Below are positions 8,223-16,849 of a stretch of 64,000 bases of DNA, piece after piece. Below the pieces are notes generated by a model. The model was not told the origin of the DNA. It saw only the letters and a list, made by a program, of their open reading frames with translations, and made no database searches. How positions within the stretch are numbered: position 1 is the first letter of the stretch; each line of letters begins with the position of its first letter. A program made the translations under genes and the position numbers. Origin of the DNA: Faecimorpha stercoravium (lineage in GTDB: Bacteria > Bacillota > Clostridia > Lachnospirales > Bianqueaceae); contig DVGT01000074.1 in NCBI GenBank assembly GCA_018712555.1, forward strand, positions 96,155 to 160,154, read 5' to 3'.

Positions 8223-8295
8223 GTTATAGCTTCTAAATCCCGTGCTGCTTTTTTCGTTCACTTGATAAGCCATAACAGCTGAAAATTTGAAAAAG

Positions 8296-8339
8296 AAAAA
8301 CTCTATGTAAATGGCTATTCCATTCACATAGAGTTTTTT
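8296..8339. terminator. Bidirectional terminator
   Basis: Arms 8301-8314 and 8320-8333 (one mismatch), flanked by A5 on the left and T6 on the right. It ends the leftward ABC permease operon. Confidence 0.85.
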
Positions 8340-8340
8340 A

Positions 8341-9882
8341 TTATTCTCGAATCTCCCGATGCTTAAAGGTAAAGTACGCAATTCTGCGCATGATAAACCA
8401 CCAGGCAAAAACAACAATGAGAGAAACCCACCAAGGCGCATAGGGAATTCCAACATCATTAATGAGATATTGACTCCAATCCAAATTCCCAAACAGTATA
8501 TATTTGAAAATGCTTGGACCGCCAAGAGCTGGATATACAAGCTCCAAAACAGGCGGAAGGATGAGGTACGCTCCCATACTGACTGCCATAGAAATCGATG
8601 TGGAACGTGTGACAACGGCCAGCATCACTGTCAGCGTCACCATAACGATGGCCTGCATCAAGACAAACAAATACTTGATTAAGATAAAGACGATATAAGG
8701 CATCCAGTATACATTGCCTGCGAAATATGTCGTGAAAATGGGCATTTCCAGTTCTGAAGGAAAGAATACAAACCCGAGGATCAGGTTGATTCCAAATAGG
8801 AGCAGACAAGTTCCCAGAAGCAGGAGCCCAATGGCATGAAATTTAGCGCGAAGAATGGTTTTACGTTTGTAAGGATATATCACCAGCTGTTTAATCGTAT
8901 CGTACCGGTACTCCCCTGCCACCATGACAGCACCCAGGATCATACCCAGCAATACAATTGTCATACTACTTGTAATCGACAAATCCAGGAAATTTACGTA
9001 TGTACTCTGCTCTGTGTACACATCTTTCTGGATATCATACGATACGGTCTGGTTTTCCAGAGAAAACAGATCCTTTGCGATGGAGGCTTGATAATTCTGC
9101 AAACGACGGTTCAGTTCCTCCGAATTCTCCGGCTGCATCATCTCGTCCTCCGGAGATAGGTGCGTATACTGGATATAGAGTTCCTGGTGATCATGGATTC
9201 TTTCGATTGCCACACTCATCCAGTTGTCCGCTGCATAAGGAGGTGTATTATATTCCACATATCGCTCCCACATGGCCACATCGTTCTCTGCCATGGCCAG
9301 CGTCTCCTCTGCATCCTCAAGCCAAGTCATCTCCTGCAGTTCAATCAATCGCTCCTCTGCGTTCTGCAGCTGCTCCCGGTTATAGGTCTGATAATCGTTG
9401 TTCAATACATAGATCATCAGATTTTCGTTTTCCTGCTCAACCTGCGTCAGATCCGTATCCGTAGAAAATCCGAAATACGTACTGATGTCTTCGCTGTTCC
9501 ATCCCGCACGCACACAATCCATCAGCAGCAAATTCTGAAAATATTCTTCTAGGATCTCCATTCGCCAGTCCCATGTCGGAATCGAGTTATCCAGACAAAA
9601 CTGATATTTCTGAATCTCATTGTTCCATCTCAGCAGATCTGCCTGATAGGACAGTTCGTTTTCCCACTCTGTCTCATCGAACTGTGGATATCTGGCCAAC
9701 TGTCGATTATACATATCAATCTGATTCTGGTACGTCTCCTGCCAGCTTGTCCGGTTGTTATGATCATCCAGCTTCACGGCCGCAACCGCGACCAATCCGG
9801 AAAGCAACACTAAAATGATCAGAACAATAATCCGCTTTCGGGTAAACAGTTTAATCCATTCGTTTAATATCAATTTATTCAA
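8341..9882 (-). CDS. ABC-2 type transporter permease with large external domain
   Basis: 513 residues from a TTG at 9882, chosen because GGAGG lies 8 bp upstream; the longer GTG start at 9891 sits on top of that ribosome site. One N-terminal membrane helix (after a basic LFTRKR) is followed by about 250 hydrophilic residues rich in Glu/Gln/Asn/Tyr, then five or so membrane helices, typical of ABC-2 permeases of the BcrB/lantibiotic-immunity type. The VAGEYRYDTIKQLVIYPYKR segment is the usual permease signature. It overlaps the upstream ATPase gene by 8 bp. Substrate unknown; the big external domain suggests peptide or cell-envelope substrates (inference). Confidence 0.9.
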   Translation of the reverse strand: MNKLILNEWIKLFTRKRIIVLIILVLLSGLVAVAAVKLDDHNNRTSWQETYQNQIDMYNRQLARYPQFDETEWENELSYQADLLRWNNEIQKYQFCLDNSIPTWDWRMEILEEYFQNLLLMDCVRAGWNSEDISTYFGFSTDTDLTQVEQENENLMIYVLNNDYQTYNREQLQNAEERLIELQEMTWLEDAEETLAMAENDVAMWERYVEYNTPPYAADNWMSVAIERIHDHQELYIQYTHLSPEDEMMQPENSEELNRRLQNYQASIAKDLFSLENQTVSYDIQKDVYTEQSTYVNFLDLSITSSMTIVLLGMILGAVMVAGEYRYDTIKQLVIYPYKRKTILRAKFHAIGLLLLGTCLLLFGINLILGFVFFPSELEMPIFTTYFAGNVYWMPYIVFILIKYLFVLMQAIVMVTLTVMLAVVTRSTSISMAVSMGAYLILPPVLELVYPALGGPSIFKYILFGNLDWSQYLINDVGIPYAPWWVSLIVVFAWWFIMRRIAYFTFKHREIRE

Positions 9883-10804
9883 TTTCCGCACCTCCGGTCA
9901 GCTGAAGATATAATTCTTCCAGCGACTGTTTTTTCTCATGTATCTCCTGCACATCGATTCCTCCCATGACAAGAGTCCTATTGATCTGCGACGGAGTAAT
10001 CACCGCGGACTGCACCTCCAACGTTCCCGCCACTACTTCCTGGGCCGATACCTCTCCACCATATTCGTTGCGTAAAAGCGTCAACGCTTCTTCGGCATCA
10101 TTGACTCGTACTTCATAGATCGGTTGCTTATTATGATGAAACTCCGCCATATCCCGCTCTGTGATCAGGTATCCATGAGATAGAATCCCTATTCGATCAC
10201 ACAACTGATCCATCTCTCCAAGAATATGGCTGGAAATCAGGATCGACATTCCATTAGCCGCCAGGCTCTTTAACATGTTGCGCAGATCTCTCATCCCCAG
10301 CGGATCCAACCCATTCATCGGCTCATCCAGGATCAGGAGCTGCGGATAATTCATGATGCTCTGCGCCAACGCAAGACGCTGCCGCATACCCAGAGAATAC
10401 TTTCGAACCAGATCATGAATACGGCTCTTTAAGCCTACCAGATCAATAACTTCTTCCAAACGTTCCTTCGTCACCTCCGGATACATGTTCGCTGTGAGCT
10501 TCAGATTCTGATATCCCGTCATATACTGATAATGCATAGGATATTCCACGATTGCACCTACAAAATCGATCGCATCCGCAAACTCCTTGCTGATATCATA
10601 GCTACTGATCCGAATTTGTCCAGAAGACAACCGCAAGTGCCCAACGATGGTCTTAATCACCGTCGTCTTCCCAGCTCCATTCGGACCAATCAGTCCATAA
10701 ATCTCTCCTTCTTTAATCTGAAAGCTTACATCATTCACCACAGTGTCTTTGCCAAACTTTCTGGTGGCATGCTGTACATCCAAAATGGTTGATGCTGCGT
10801 GCAT
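9875..10804 (-). CDS. ABC transporter ATP-binding protein (BcrA/ABC-2 type)
   Basis: 309 residues from the ATG at 10804 (AAGGAG upstream); the longer open frame runs into the preceding gene. Walker A GPNGAGKTT is at 40-48, signature YSLGMRQRLALAQ near 145, Walker B LLILDEPMNGLDP near 170, and a switch histidine in SSHI. The LGMRQ variant of the signature is usual in the BcrA antibiotic-export branch. The C-terminal ~80 residues form the extra domain seen in that branch. It is coupled with the permease downstream and follows a D,D-carboxypeptidase, so an envelope-stress or self-protection role is plausible but not shown. Confidence 0.95.
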   Translation of the reverse strand: MHAASTILDVQHATRKFGKDTVVNDVSFQIKEGEIYGLIGPNGAGKTTVIKTIVGHLRLSSGQIRISSYDISKEFADAIDFVGAIVEYPMHYQYMTGYQNLKLTANMYPEVTKERLEEVIDLVGLKSRIHDLVRKYSLGMRQRLALAQSIMNYPQLLILDEPMNGLDPLGMRDLRNMLKSLAANGMSILISSHILGEMDQLCDRIGILSHGYLITERDMAEFHHNKQPIYEVRVNDAEEALTLLRNEYGGEVSAQEVVAGTLEVQSAVITPSQINRTLVMGGIDVQEIHEKKQSLEELYLQLTGGAEIE

Positions 10805-10845
10805 TGCTAACTCTCCTTTTCCTCTGTGTAAAATCCCGCTTCTTT

Positions 10846-11904
10846 TTATTCCAACACTTCCAGTTTTTGTTCCAGATAATTCATCGTGCGACACACATCC
10901 TCAAAATGCGATTCGGATTGCATCACTACACAATAATACATCTTTCCTGTATCACTTTCAAACGCTGCGGCCAGACACAGGCCTGCGGCACTGGTATATC
11001 CCGTTTTTCCGCATATGTAAGTAAAATGCTCCGCTTGACTCGTCCCTAGCGCAAATCCATTGCTGCTTTCCATTGTATATGTGTATGCTTCTCCGTTTGT
11101 TCGAATACTCGAAAAACTATATTCCGTCATCACGGATAGCTCCTGTAAGATCTCGTATTGCGAAGCCTCCTGCAGAATCTTTGCCATATCTCTCGGCGTC
11201 GTATAATGTCCTTCTGCCGTCAACCCATGAGGATTCACAAAATGCGTATTGGTGAGCCCCATTTCTTCCGCCTTATCGTTCATCATCTGGGCAAAGTTCT
11301 CTATGGATCCTGCCACATGAATCGCAATCGCCGCAGCCGCATCGTTGGAAGACATAATGATAAGTGCCGCCAAAAGATCCCTCATGGCTACCTGCTCTCC
11401 TTCTTCTAAATACAGAAGAACACTGCCATCCACATAACAGCTGTACAGATCTCCCACAACTACGGTATCTTCCAGACACCCGGCTTCCAGCATGACAATC
11501 GCCGTCATCAGCTTTGTCATGGATGCCGGTGCCCGCTGCGTATCGGCATCTTTCTCATATAAGACCTGTCCGTCATCATCCAAAATGATGATACCCTGTG
11601 CCGAGACAGTCGGTTCATACTGTTCTTCCAGTATATTGAGAAGCCTATCCGTAATCTCTTCAAGCCCCAAATCCTGTTGGAAGTTGCGGCGCATGAGAGG
11701 TTGCCCTTCTGAACGTACTTCCATCTCGGCAGCTAATGCGTTGGCCTGTATAGAAGACTGCGGAAACAGACGATCCCATACATGAAAAACCGGACCCGCC
11801 ATCACCAGCAAAAAACAAACAAGCACGCAGACCGCTATAACGCCGGGCCAGCGTGCTTTTCTTCTGTAATAACGTCTGCCCCTGCTCTTTGAGAACCTTC
11901 TCAT
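10846..11904 (-). CDS. D-alanyl-D-alanine carboxypeptidase (peptidase S11)
   Basis: 352 residues from ATG 11904 (GAGGGG upstream). Residues 1-20 are strongly basic, 21-37 form a membrane anchor or signal, and the rest is exported. Penicillin-binding motifs are complete: SMTK at 128-131, SSN at 185-187 and KTG at 301-303. It trims the terminal D-Ala from peptidoglycan stem peptides. There is no clear C-terminal PBP5 beta domain or amphipathic anchor, so it is a short N-anchored form. It heads a leftward operon with the ABC transporter (41 bp gap). DacF versus DacB naming cannot be decided. Confidence 0.95.
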   Translation of the reverse strand: MRRFSKSRGRRYYRRKARWPGVIAVCVLVCFLLVMAGPVFHVWDRLFPQSSIQANALAAEMEVRSEGQPLMRRNFQQDLGLEEITDRLLNILEEQYEPTVSAQGIIILDDDGQVLYEKDADTQRAPASMTKLMTAIVMLEAGCLEDTVVVGDLYSCYVDGSVLLYLEEGEQVAMRDLLAALIIMSSNDAAAAIAIHVAGSIENFAQMMNDKAEEMGLTNTHFVNPHGLTAEGHYTTPRDMAKILQEASQYEILQELSVMTEYSFSSIRTNGEAYTYTMESSNGFALGTSQAEHFTYICGKTGYTSAAGLCLAAAFESDTGKMYYCVVMQSESHFEDVCRTMNYLEQKLEVLE

Positions 11905-11938
11905 GACGGAACACCCCTCTATGAAACTCATCGCATTC

Positions 11939-11967
11939 ATTATACTCTATTTCCGGGGAAAAGACAA
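11939..11967 (-). promoter_or_regulatory. Sigma-A promoter of the carboxypeptidase-ABC operon
   Basis: Minus strand TTGTCT (11967-11962), 17 bp, TATAAT (11944-11939). Confidence 0.75.
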
Positions 11968-12028
11968 CTAATTTTTACAGCCTTATTAAATTTTTTACAT
12001 TCGTGTTAAACCCAGGGGCCTATCGCTG

Positions 12029-13906
12029 TCACCCCATTCCCACCAGAATCCAGATTCCATGCGTCAGCAAACACAAAACCATGCCTATACTCATCGGTAT
12101 CAGGATCGCAAGAATCGTCCATCTAAGACTGCGGCTCTCCTTATAAATTGTTAAGATCGTCGTCGTGCAAGGGCTGTGAAACAGACATAAAATCATCACA
12201 TTGATCAGTGTCAATGCCGTCCATCCATTCGATAGAAGAATCTGGCTCATCATGGCCGTACTGCTCTCCGTAAGAACCTGACTCCCCATATATCCCATCA
12301 GCATGATCGGCAGTACAATCTCATTGGCCGGAAGGCCCAGCAAAAACCCCATCAGGATGACGCCATCCAGACCCAGAACCTGACCTAGTGGATCCAAAAA
12401 GTAAACACAATGGGATAACAGACTTTGCCCTCCGATTTCTATATGCGCGAGCACCCAGATCAGAATTCCTGCGGGGATCGCTACACACACGGCCCGCCCC
12501 AAAACAAAAAGCGTTCGGTCCAGCAAAGACCGCACCAGAATCTGACGGATTCTGGGCATTCGATAAGGCGGCAGCTCCAATACAAATGAAGTAGACGCTC
12601 CTTTCAGAATGGTCATTGACAATAGTTTTGTGACTAGTAATGTCATCCCAATTCCGAGACAGATCGCGCCCAGGACAAAAAGAGACGACAGCATGGTGTG
12701 CTTTTCAAAACAAAGTGTCCCTAACAGCCCCGCACATAACGCTAGAAAGGGAAACCGCCCATTGCAGGGGACCAGAGAATTCGTTACCATCGCGAGAAGT
12801 CTCTCCCGTCTGGAAGGAATAATTCGACACCCTACTACACCGGCAGCGTTACAGCCAAACCCCATACACATAGGCAGCGCCTGACGGCCGCAGGATCCGC
12901 AGCGTCTGAAGCATCCATCCAGATTGAAGGCCAGCCGCGGCAGATATCCTACATCCTCCAGAAATGTGAAGAGCGGGAAAAAGATTGCCATAGGCGGGAG
13001 CATGACGGCCACGATCCAGGAAAGCGTATTCCAGATTCCGTCCATCAGGAGAGAGCGAAGCGGCGTCACGACCTGCCACCTGATCAACAGATCCTCTCCC
13101 CATACATACATCCTTTGAAATGCCATGGATAACAGGTTGGACGGACCATTGGCCCCCTCCATCGTAAGCCAGAAAATCCCCGTCAGGAATAAAAGAAGCA
13201 ATGGGATGCCCCATCGTTTTGAGGTAATCACCCGGTCCAGCGCTTCTGAAGGAAAGTGCCGTTTTCCTTTCACGACTCTTTGACCGATCGCGAGAGCCCG
13301 TTGTCGCAGTTTCTCCGGATGGGGAGAGGGGAGCCGTGGCTGTGAATGTCCTGTGTTCTGCTGCAGAAATGTAAGAAGCCTCTCTTCAAATGCCTGAATC
13401 CCCTGTTCCAGCCTGCCGCTGACGCCTGCTACCGGCACCCCCAACTCCTGTTCCAAGGCCGCAAGATTAAGAGTCAGCCCCATCTTCTCTGCTTCATCCA
13501 ATAGATTTACACAAATAAAAACCTGGGAGACCTCTTCCATAATCTCAAGCGCCAAGCCAATACCGCGTTCCAATGCGGATGCGCTGACTACAACAATGAC
13601 CGGACAGTCCTGGCTTCGAATAAAGTCCGCGGCAATCTCTTCTTCTTCGGACTGCGGTTCCATACTGTACATACCCGGCAGATCCACTAACAAATAGTCC
13701 TCAGAAAACCTAGGCGTTCCATAGGCCAACCCCACCGTCTTTCCCGACCAGTTTCCTGTATGCTGCTTGAGCCCTGTTAAAATATTGAATATGGTGCTCT
13801 TTCCTACATTGGGCTGTCCTGCCAGAGCCACCAGACGCCGATCTTGCCCTTGGAGCCAAGCCTGTGTCAAAATACTGCCGCCGGTAGAACGCTGTGTCAG
13901 CCCCAT
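12029..13906 (-). CDS. feoB: Ferrous iron transport protein B (GTPase permease)
   Basis: 625 residues. The N-terminal G domain has G1 GQPNVGKS (30-37), G3 DLPG (75-78) and G4 NLLD (134-137). From about residue 235 on are the Gate/nucleoside-recognition membrane segments, including the conserved MCMGFGCNAAGVVGCRI and LVPCNGRFPF motifs with their cysteines. It imports Fe(II) across the cytoplasmic membrane. The ATG follows GGAGGAGG and overlaps the end of feoA by 10 bp. At 625 residues it is at the short end of the family, and no FeoC gene follows. Fe2+ is the usual substrate; Mn2+ transport is known for some relatives. Confidence 0.96.
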   Translation of the reverse strand: MGLTQRSTGGSILTQAWLQGQDRRLVALAGQPNVGKSTIFNILTGLKQHTGNWSGKTVGLAYGTPRFSEDYLLVDLPGMYSMEPQSEEEEIAADFIRSQDCPVIVVVSASALERGIGLALEIMEEVSQVFICVNLLDEAEKMGLTLNLAALEQELGVPVAGVSGRLEQGIQAFEERLLTFLQQNTGHSQPRLPSPHPEKLRQRALAIGQRVVKGKRHFPSEALDRVITSKRWGIPLLLLFLTGIFWLTMEGANGPSNLLSMAFQRMYVWGEDLLIRWQVVTPLRSLLMDGIWNTLSWIVAVMLPPMAIFFPLFTFLEDVGYLPRLAFNLDGCFRRCGSCGRQALPMCMGFGCNAAGVVGCRIIPSRRERLLAMVTNSLVPCNGRFPFLALCAGLLGTLCFEKHTMLSSLFVLGAICLGIGMTLLVTKLLSMTILKGASTSFVLELPPYRMPRIRQILVRSLLDRTLFVLGRAVCVAIPAGILIWVLAHIEIGGQSLLSHCVYFLDPLGQVLGLDGVILMGFLLGLPANEIVLPIMLMGYMGSQVLTESSTAMMSQILLSNGWTALTLINVMILCLFHSPCTTTILTIYKESRSLRWTILAILIPMSIGMVLCLLTHGIWILVGMG

Positions 13907-14142
13907 GGAGATTCCTCCTCCACCACAATCTGTCCGCTATCCTGCCTCCTTAAGGCAATGACAATTCCTTGGACCTCATAGGCGATAGGATCTCCGAAAG
14001 GACTCGTGAAAGCAGGGCGGATTCGACTGTCCTCCCCCACACCCAGACTCCGGAGTCTTCGGCATAAAACCTCATCGTTTCCTAGAGAGAGAATCCTTCC
14101 TGTCTTTCCCAGAGGGAGCTCTGAAAGACATTTCTTTTCCAT
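13897..14142 (-). CDS. feoA: Ferrous iron transport protein A
   Basis: 81 residues, an SH3-like FeoA domain: LSELPLGKTGRILSLGND, then RLRSLGVGEDSRI, and an IALRRQDSGQIVVE ending. FeoA is a small cytosolic partner needed for FeoB uptake activity. It is coupled to feoB by overlap. Its ribosome site GGGAGG lies inside the 3' arm of a long hairpin (14147-14194), so its translation or the preceding transcription may be controlled by that structure. Confidence 0.94.
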   Translation of the reverse strand: MEKKCLSELPLGKTGRILSLGNDEVLCRRLRSLGVGEDSRIRPAFTSPFGDPIAYEVQGIVIALRRQDSGQIVVEEESPWG

Positions 14143-14146
14143 ACAA

Positions 14147-14194
14147 AAGCCTCCCTTTTCTGCTTTATCTTATGATATGAGAAAAGAGAGGCTT
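14147..14194 (-). promoter_or_regulatory. Long hairpin overlapping the feoA ribosome site
   Basis: Minus-strand arms 14194-14180 and 14161-14147 pair over 15 bp with a single G-U, loop about 18 nt. The 3' arm contains the GGGAGG of feoA and is followed by four Ts. It can act as a weak terminator after the upstream hydrolase gene or as a translational gate. Confidence 0.5.
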
Positions 14195-14209
14195 ACGTGC
14201 AAGGCTGCC

Positions 14210-15088
14210 TTACGAACCTATACGATTCGACAGGCGTCCGATTCCCTCAATTTCGCAGATTACCTGATCTCCTTCCTGCAAAAAGCGAGGCGGTGTAAAT
14301 CCCATACCAACGCCGGCCGGCGTCCCCATCGAAAGAATCGTCCCGGCTTTCAGGGTCATTCCTGCGGAGAGTTCTTCTAACACATATCCAATATCAAAAA
14401 TCAGCAGCCGGGTATTGCTGTTCTGACGTAGTTCTCCATTCACAATCGATCGAATCGGAAGCTCCGGCGGATAGGAAATCTCATCTGCTGTCACAATATA
14501 CGGCCCCATGGGACAAAAGCCATCCAGACTCTTACCGAAATACCACTGTTTATGCCGATTCTGAATATCCCTTGCGCTGACATCATTGATCACTGTATAT
14601 CCCAGAATATACTCTTGCGCGTTCTCTGCCGTGATATTCTTAACATCCTTTCCTAATATCACAGCCAACTCTGCCTCATAGTCCAGTTGACAAGTGATCT
14701 CCTTATGCGAAGGAATACAGGCGCCATCCCCGATGGCTCTCGTAACCCGTTTGGCAAAATACACCGGATGCTCCCGTTTCCCATCAAATGTTTCCAGCTT
14801 GAATCTCGCAGATTCTTCTGCATGATCCATATAATTGATTCCCAGACACAGAATATCCTGTCCCGGCTCTGGAATCGGCGCCTCTAACGTCACAGCCTGA
14901 AATGGGATACCCCCATCATAGGATCTCGCCCGCTCTTCCAGAGCCGCCAGCTGTTCCTGCCCGCCATGCTGAATAAAAGACAGCATGGTTTTCTCCTGTA
15001 CCCCCAGTTCTGTCATAGGGATCACCCGATCGTCCACAAATATGCCGATGGCTTCCTCTCCCTCATAGCGATACGTAATCAGTTTCAT
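14210..15088 (-). CDS. Fumarylacetoacetate hydrolase (FAH) family protein
   Basis: 292 residues from ATG 15088 (GGAGGAATCGAA upstream). The FAH fold is clear: CLGINYMDHAEES near 81-93, metal ligands in LDYEAELAVILG (E138, E140) and INDVSARDIQ (D169), and KSLDGFCPMGP. Relatives are 5-oxopent-3-ene-1,2,5-tricarboxylate decarboxylases, acylpyruvases, 2-keto-4-pentenoate hydratases and oxaloacetate decarboxylases. It overlaps glpK by four bases (ATGA), so it is translated with glycerol kinase, an unusual pairing. An acylpyruvase or oxaloacetate-decarboxylase housekeeping role is possible; substrate not determinable. Confidence 0.92.
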   Translation of the reverse strand: MKLITYRYEGEEAIGIFVDDRVIPMTELGVQEKTMLSFIQHGGQEQLAALEERARSYDGGIPFQAVTLEAPIPEPGQDILCLGINYMDHAEESARFKLETFDGKREHPVYFAKRVTRAIGDGACIPSHKEITCQLDYEAELAVILGKDVKNITAENAQEYILGYTVINDVSARDIQNRHKQWYFGKSLDGFCPMGPYIVTADEISYPPELPIRSIVNGELRQNSNTRLLIFDIGYVLEELSAGMTLKAGTILSMGTPAGVGMGFTPPRFLQEGDQVICEIEGIGRLSNRIGS

Positions 15089-16587
15089 TTCGATTCCTCC
15101 TCTGCCCAGTTCCGCGCCCGCTCTACGGCCCGATGCCACTGGTGGACGCATTGATTTCTTTTTTCAAACGGCATTTTCGATACAAACGTCTGCCCCGCCT
15201 GATACATGGCGGCCAGTTCCTCCGTGTCCTTCCACATGCCGCAAGCCAGGCCCGCCAAGTACGCAGCTCCCAATGCGGTCGTCTCATTACAGGCGGAACG
15301 TATCACGCTTCCCTGCAGCAGATCCGCCTGAAATTGCATCAAAAAGTCGTTCGCGGAAGCACCGCCATCTACCTTCAGGTTCCGGATTTGCATGCCGGTA
15401 TCCCGCTGCATCGCTTCAAACACATCCCAGGTCTGATATGCAATAGACTCGAGGGCCGCTCGAATGAAATGTTCTTTGGAACATCCGCGCGTCAAACCTA
15501 CCACGGTTCCTCTGGCATAGGGATCCCAGAACGGAGCGCCCAGTCCTGTGAAAGCCGGCACCATATACACCCCATTGGTATCCGGTACTGCCTTCGCATA
15601 TTTCTCGCTATCACCCGCATGTTGGAATAGACGCATTTCATCCCGCATCCACTGTACCACTGAGCCCGCGGCGAAAACACTGCCTTCGAGGGCATAGCTG
15701 ATCTTGCCATTTCGGGTCGCTGCAATCGTTGTCAAGAGCTGATTTTGAGACCGGATCGGCGTGTCTCCTGTATGCATTAACAGGAAACAGCCGGTTCCAT
15801 ACGTATTCTTGGCCATTCCTGAACGAAAACAGCATTGTCCGAATAAGGATCCTTGCTGGTCGCCGACAAGCGCACCAATCGGAATCTCCGCCCCCAATAC
15901 CTGAGCATCGGATACGCCATATATGGCGGAAGAATCCTCCACTCGGGGGAGCATCTGCTGCGGAATGTGCAGATGGGCTAAGATCTCCGGATCCCATTCC
16001 AGCGTATGGATATTAAACAGCATCGTACGCGATGCATTCGTATAATCGGTGGCAAATACCTTACCCTGTGTCAGATTCCACAGAAGCCAGGTATCTACCG
16101 TACCAAACAGCAGATCCCCTTCCTCTGCCTTTCTCCTGGCCTCCGGCACATGATCCAGAATCCATGCCAGCTTCGTCGCGGAAAAATATGCATCTGGAAT
16201 CAGCCCTGTCTTCTCTCTCAGGATCTCATCCCAACCATCTTCCTTAAACTGTTCTACCTGCTCTGCCGTCCGTCGGCATTGCCAGACAATGGCATTATAT
16301 ATCGGCTTACCCGTATGCCGATCCCATACAACCACTGTCTCCCGCTGATTGGTGATTCCAATCGCTGTGATTTCCCGGGCATGCACACCAGCCATCGCCA
16401 TAGCTTCCATCGCCACGGATAACTGAGACGCCCAGATCTCATTCGGATCATGTTCCACCCATCCTGCCTTCGGATAGATCTGCCGAAACTCTCGCTGTGC
16501 CTTACTGACCATTCGTCCATTCCGGTCCCATAGAATACACCGAGAACTGGTAGTTCCTTGATCCAATGCCATAATATAGCCGTCCAT
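15085..16587 (-). CDS. glpK: Glycerol kinase
   Basis: 500 residues from ATG 16587 (GGGGGG ribosome site). It phosphorylates glycerol with ATP to sn-glycerol 3-phosphate. The FGGY-family phosphate-1 loop MALDQGTTSSRCILWD is at the N-terminus. The glycerol contacts NQRET and WQCRR, the DYTNASRTM loop and the C-terminal KVDGGASAND and ACNETTALGAAYLAG (adenosine site) are all present. The histidine phosphorylated by the PTS in many Firmicutes is not obvious. No glpF or glpD is adjacent; instead it heads a two-gene unit with an FAH-family hydrolase. Repeat elements occupy its upstream region. Confidence 0.97.
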   Translation of the reverse strand: MDGYIMALDQGTTSSRCILWDRNGRMVSKAQREFRQIYPKAGWVEHDPNEIWASQLSVAMEAMAMAGVHAREITAIGITNQRETVVVWDRHTGKPIYNAIVWQCRRTAEQVEQFKEDGWDEILREKTGLIPDAYFSATKLAWILDHVPEARRKAEEGDLLFGTVDTWLLWNLTQGKVFATDYTNASRTMLFNIHTLEWDPEILAHLHIPQQMLPRVEDSSAIYGVSDAQVLGAEIPIGALVGDQQGSLFGQCCFRSGMAKNTYGTGCFLLMHTGDTPIRSQNQLLTTIAATRNGKISYALEGSVFAAGSVVQWMRDEMRLFQHAGDSEKYAKAVPDTNGVYMVPAFTGLGAPFWDPYARGTVVGLTRGCSKEHFIRAALESIAYQTWDVFEAMQRDTGMQIRNLKVDGGASANDFLMQFQADLLQGSVIRSACNETTALGAAYLAGLACGMWKDTEELAAMYQAGQTFVSKMPFEKRNQCVHQWHRAVERARNWAEEESK

Positions 16588-16613
16588 ACTTTCGCCCCCC
16601 ATCTGTATTTCTT

Positions 16614-16743
16614 GATAGAAAACTGTCTCGCCACGCCTAGCACCCGGTTATGAGACTCTCTTCGGAGATGGACGCCCTTGGGCGGACATCTCAGGGCGTG
16701 GCACAGTCGCTTTTGTCATAGAAAACTGTCTCGCCACGCCTAG
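16614..16743. repeat. Nested-palindrome repeat, locus A (one unit plus half unit)
   Basis: GCCACGCC at 16630 and GGGCGTGGC ending at 16702 form the outer arms. GAGATG...CATCTC with CGCC/GGCG form the inner hairpin. The left flank AGAAAACTGTCTCGCCACGC recurs at about 16718-16740, so a second half unit follows with a period of 103 bp. The same family occurs at 23951-24174 and 36241-36414. Confidence 0.85.
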
Positions 16744-16786
16744 TATACCATACATTTTTCAATCTGGCAAATTGTTCTCCGGGTCA

Positions 16787-16815
16787 TTGCTTTTTTATCT
16801 CCAATATGATATAAC
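16787..16815 (+). promoter_or_regulatory. Sigma-A promoter of the GH43-map unit
   Basis: TTGCTT (16787-16792), 17 bp, TATAAC (16810-16815). Confidence 0.6.
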
Positions 16816-16849
16816 TATGATATCCATATAAAAACAAGGAGGTCACAAC

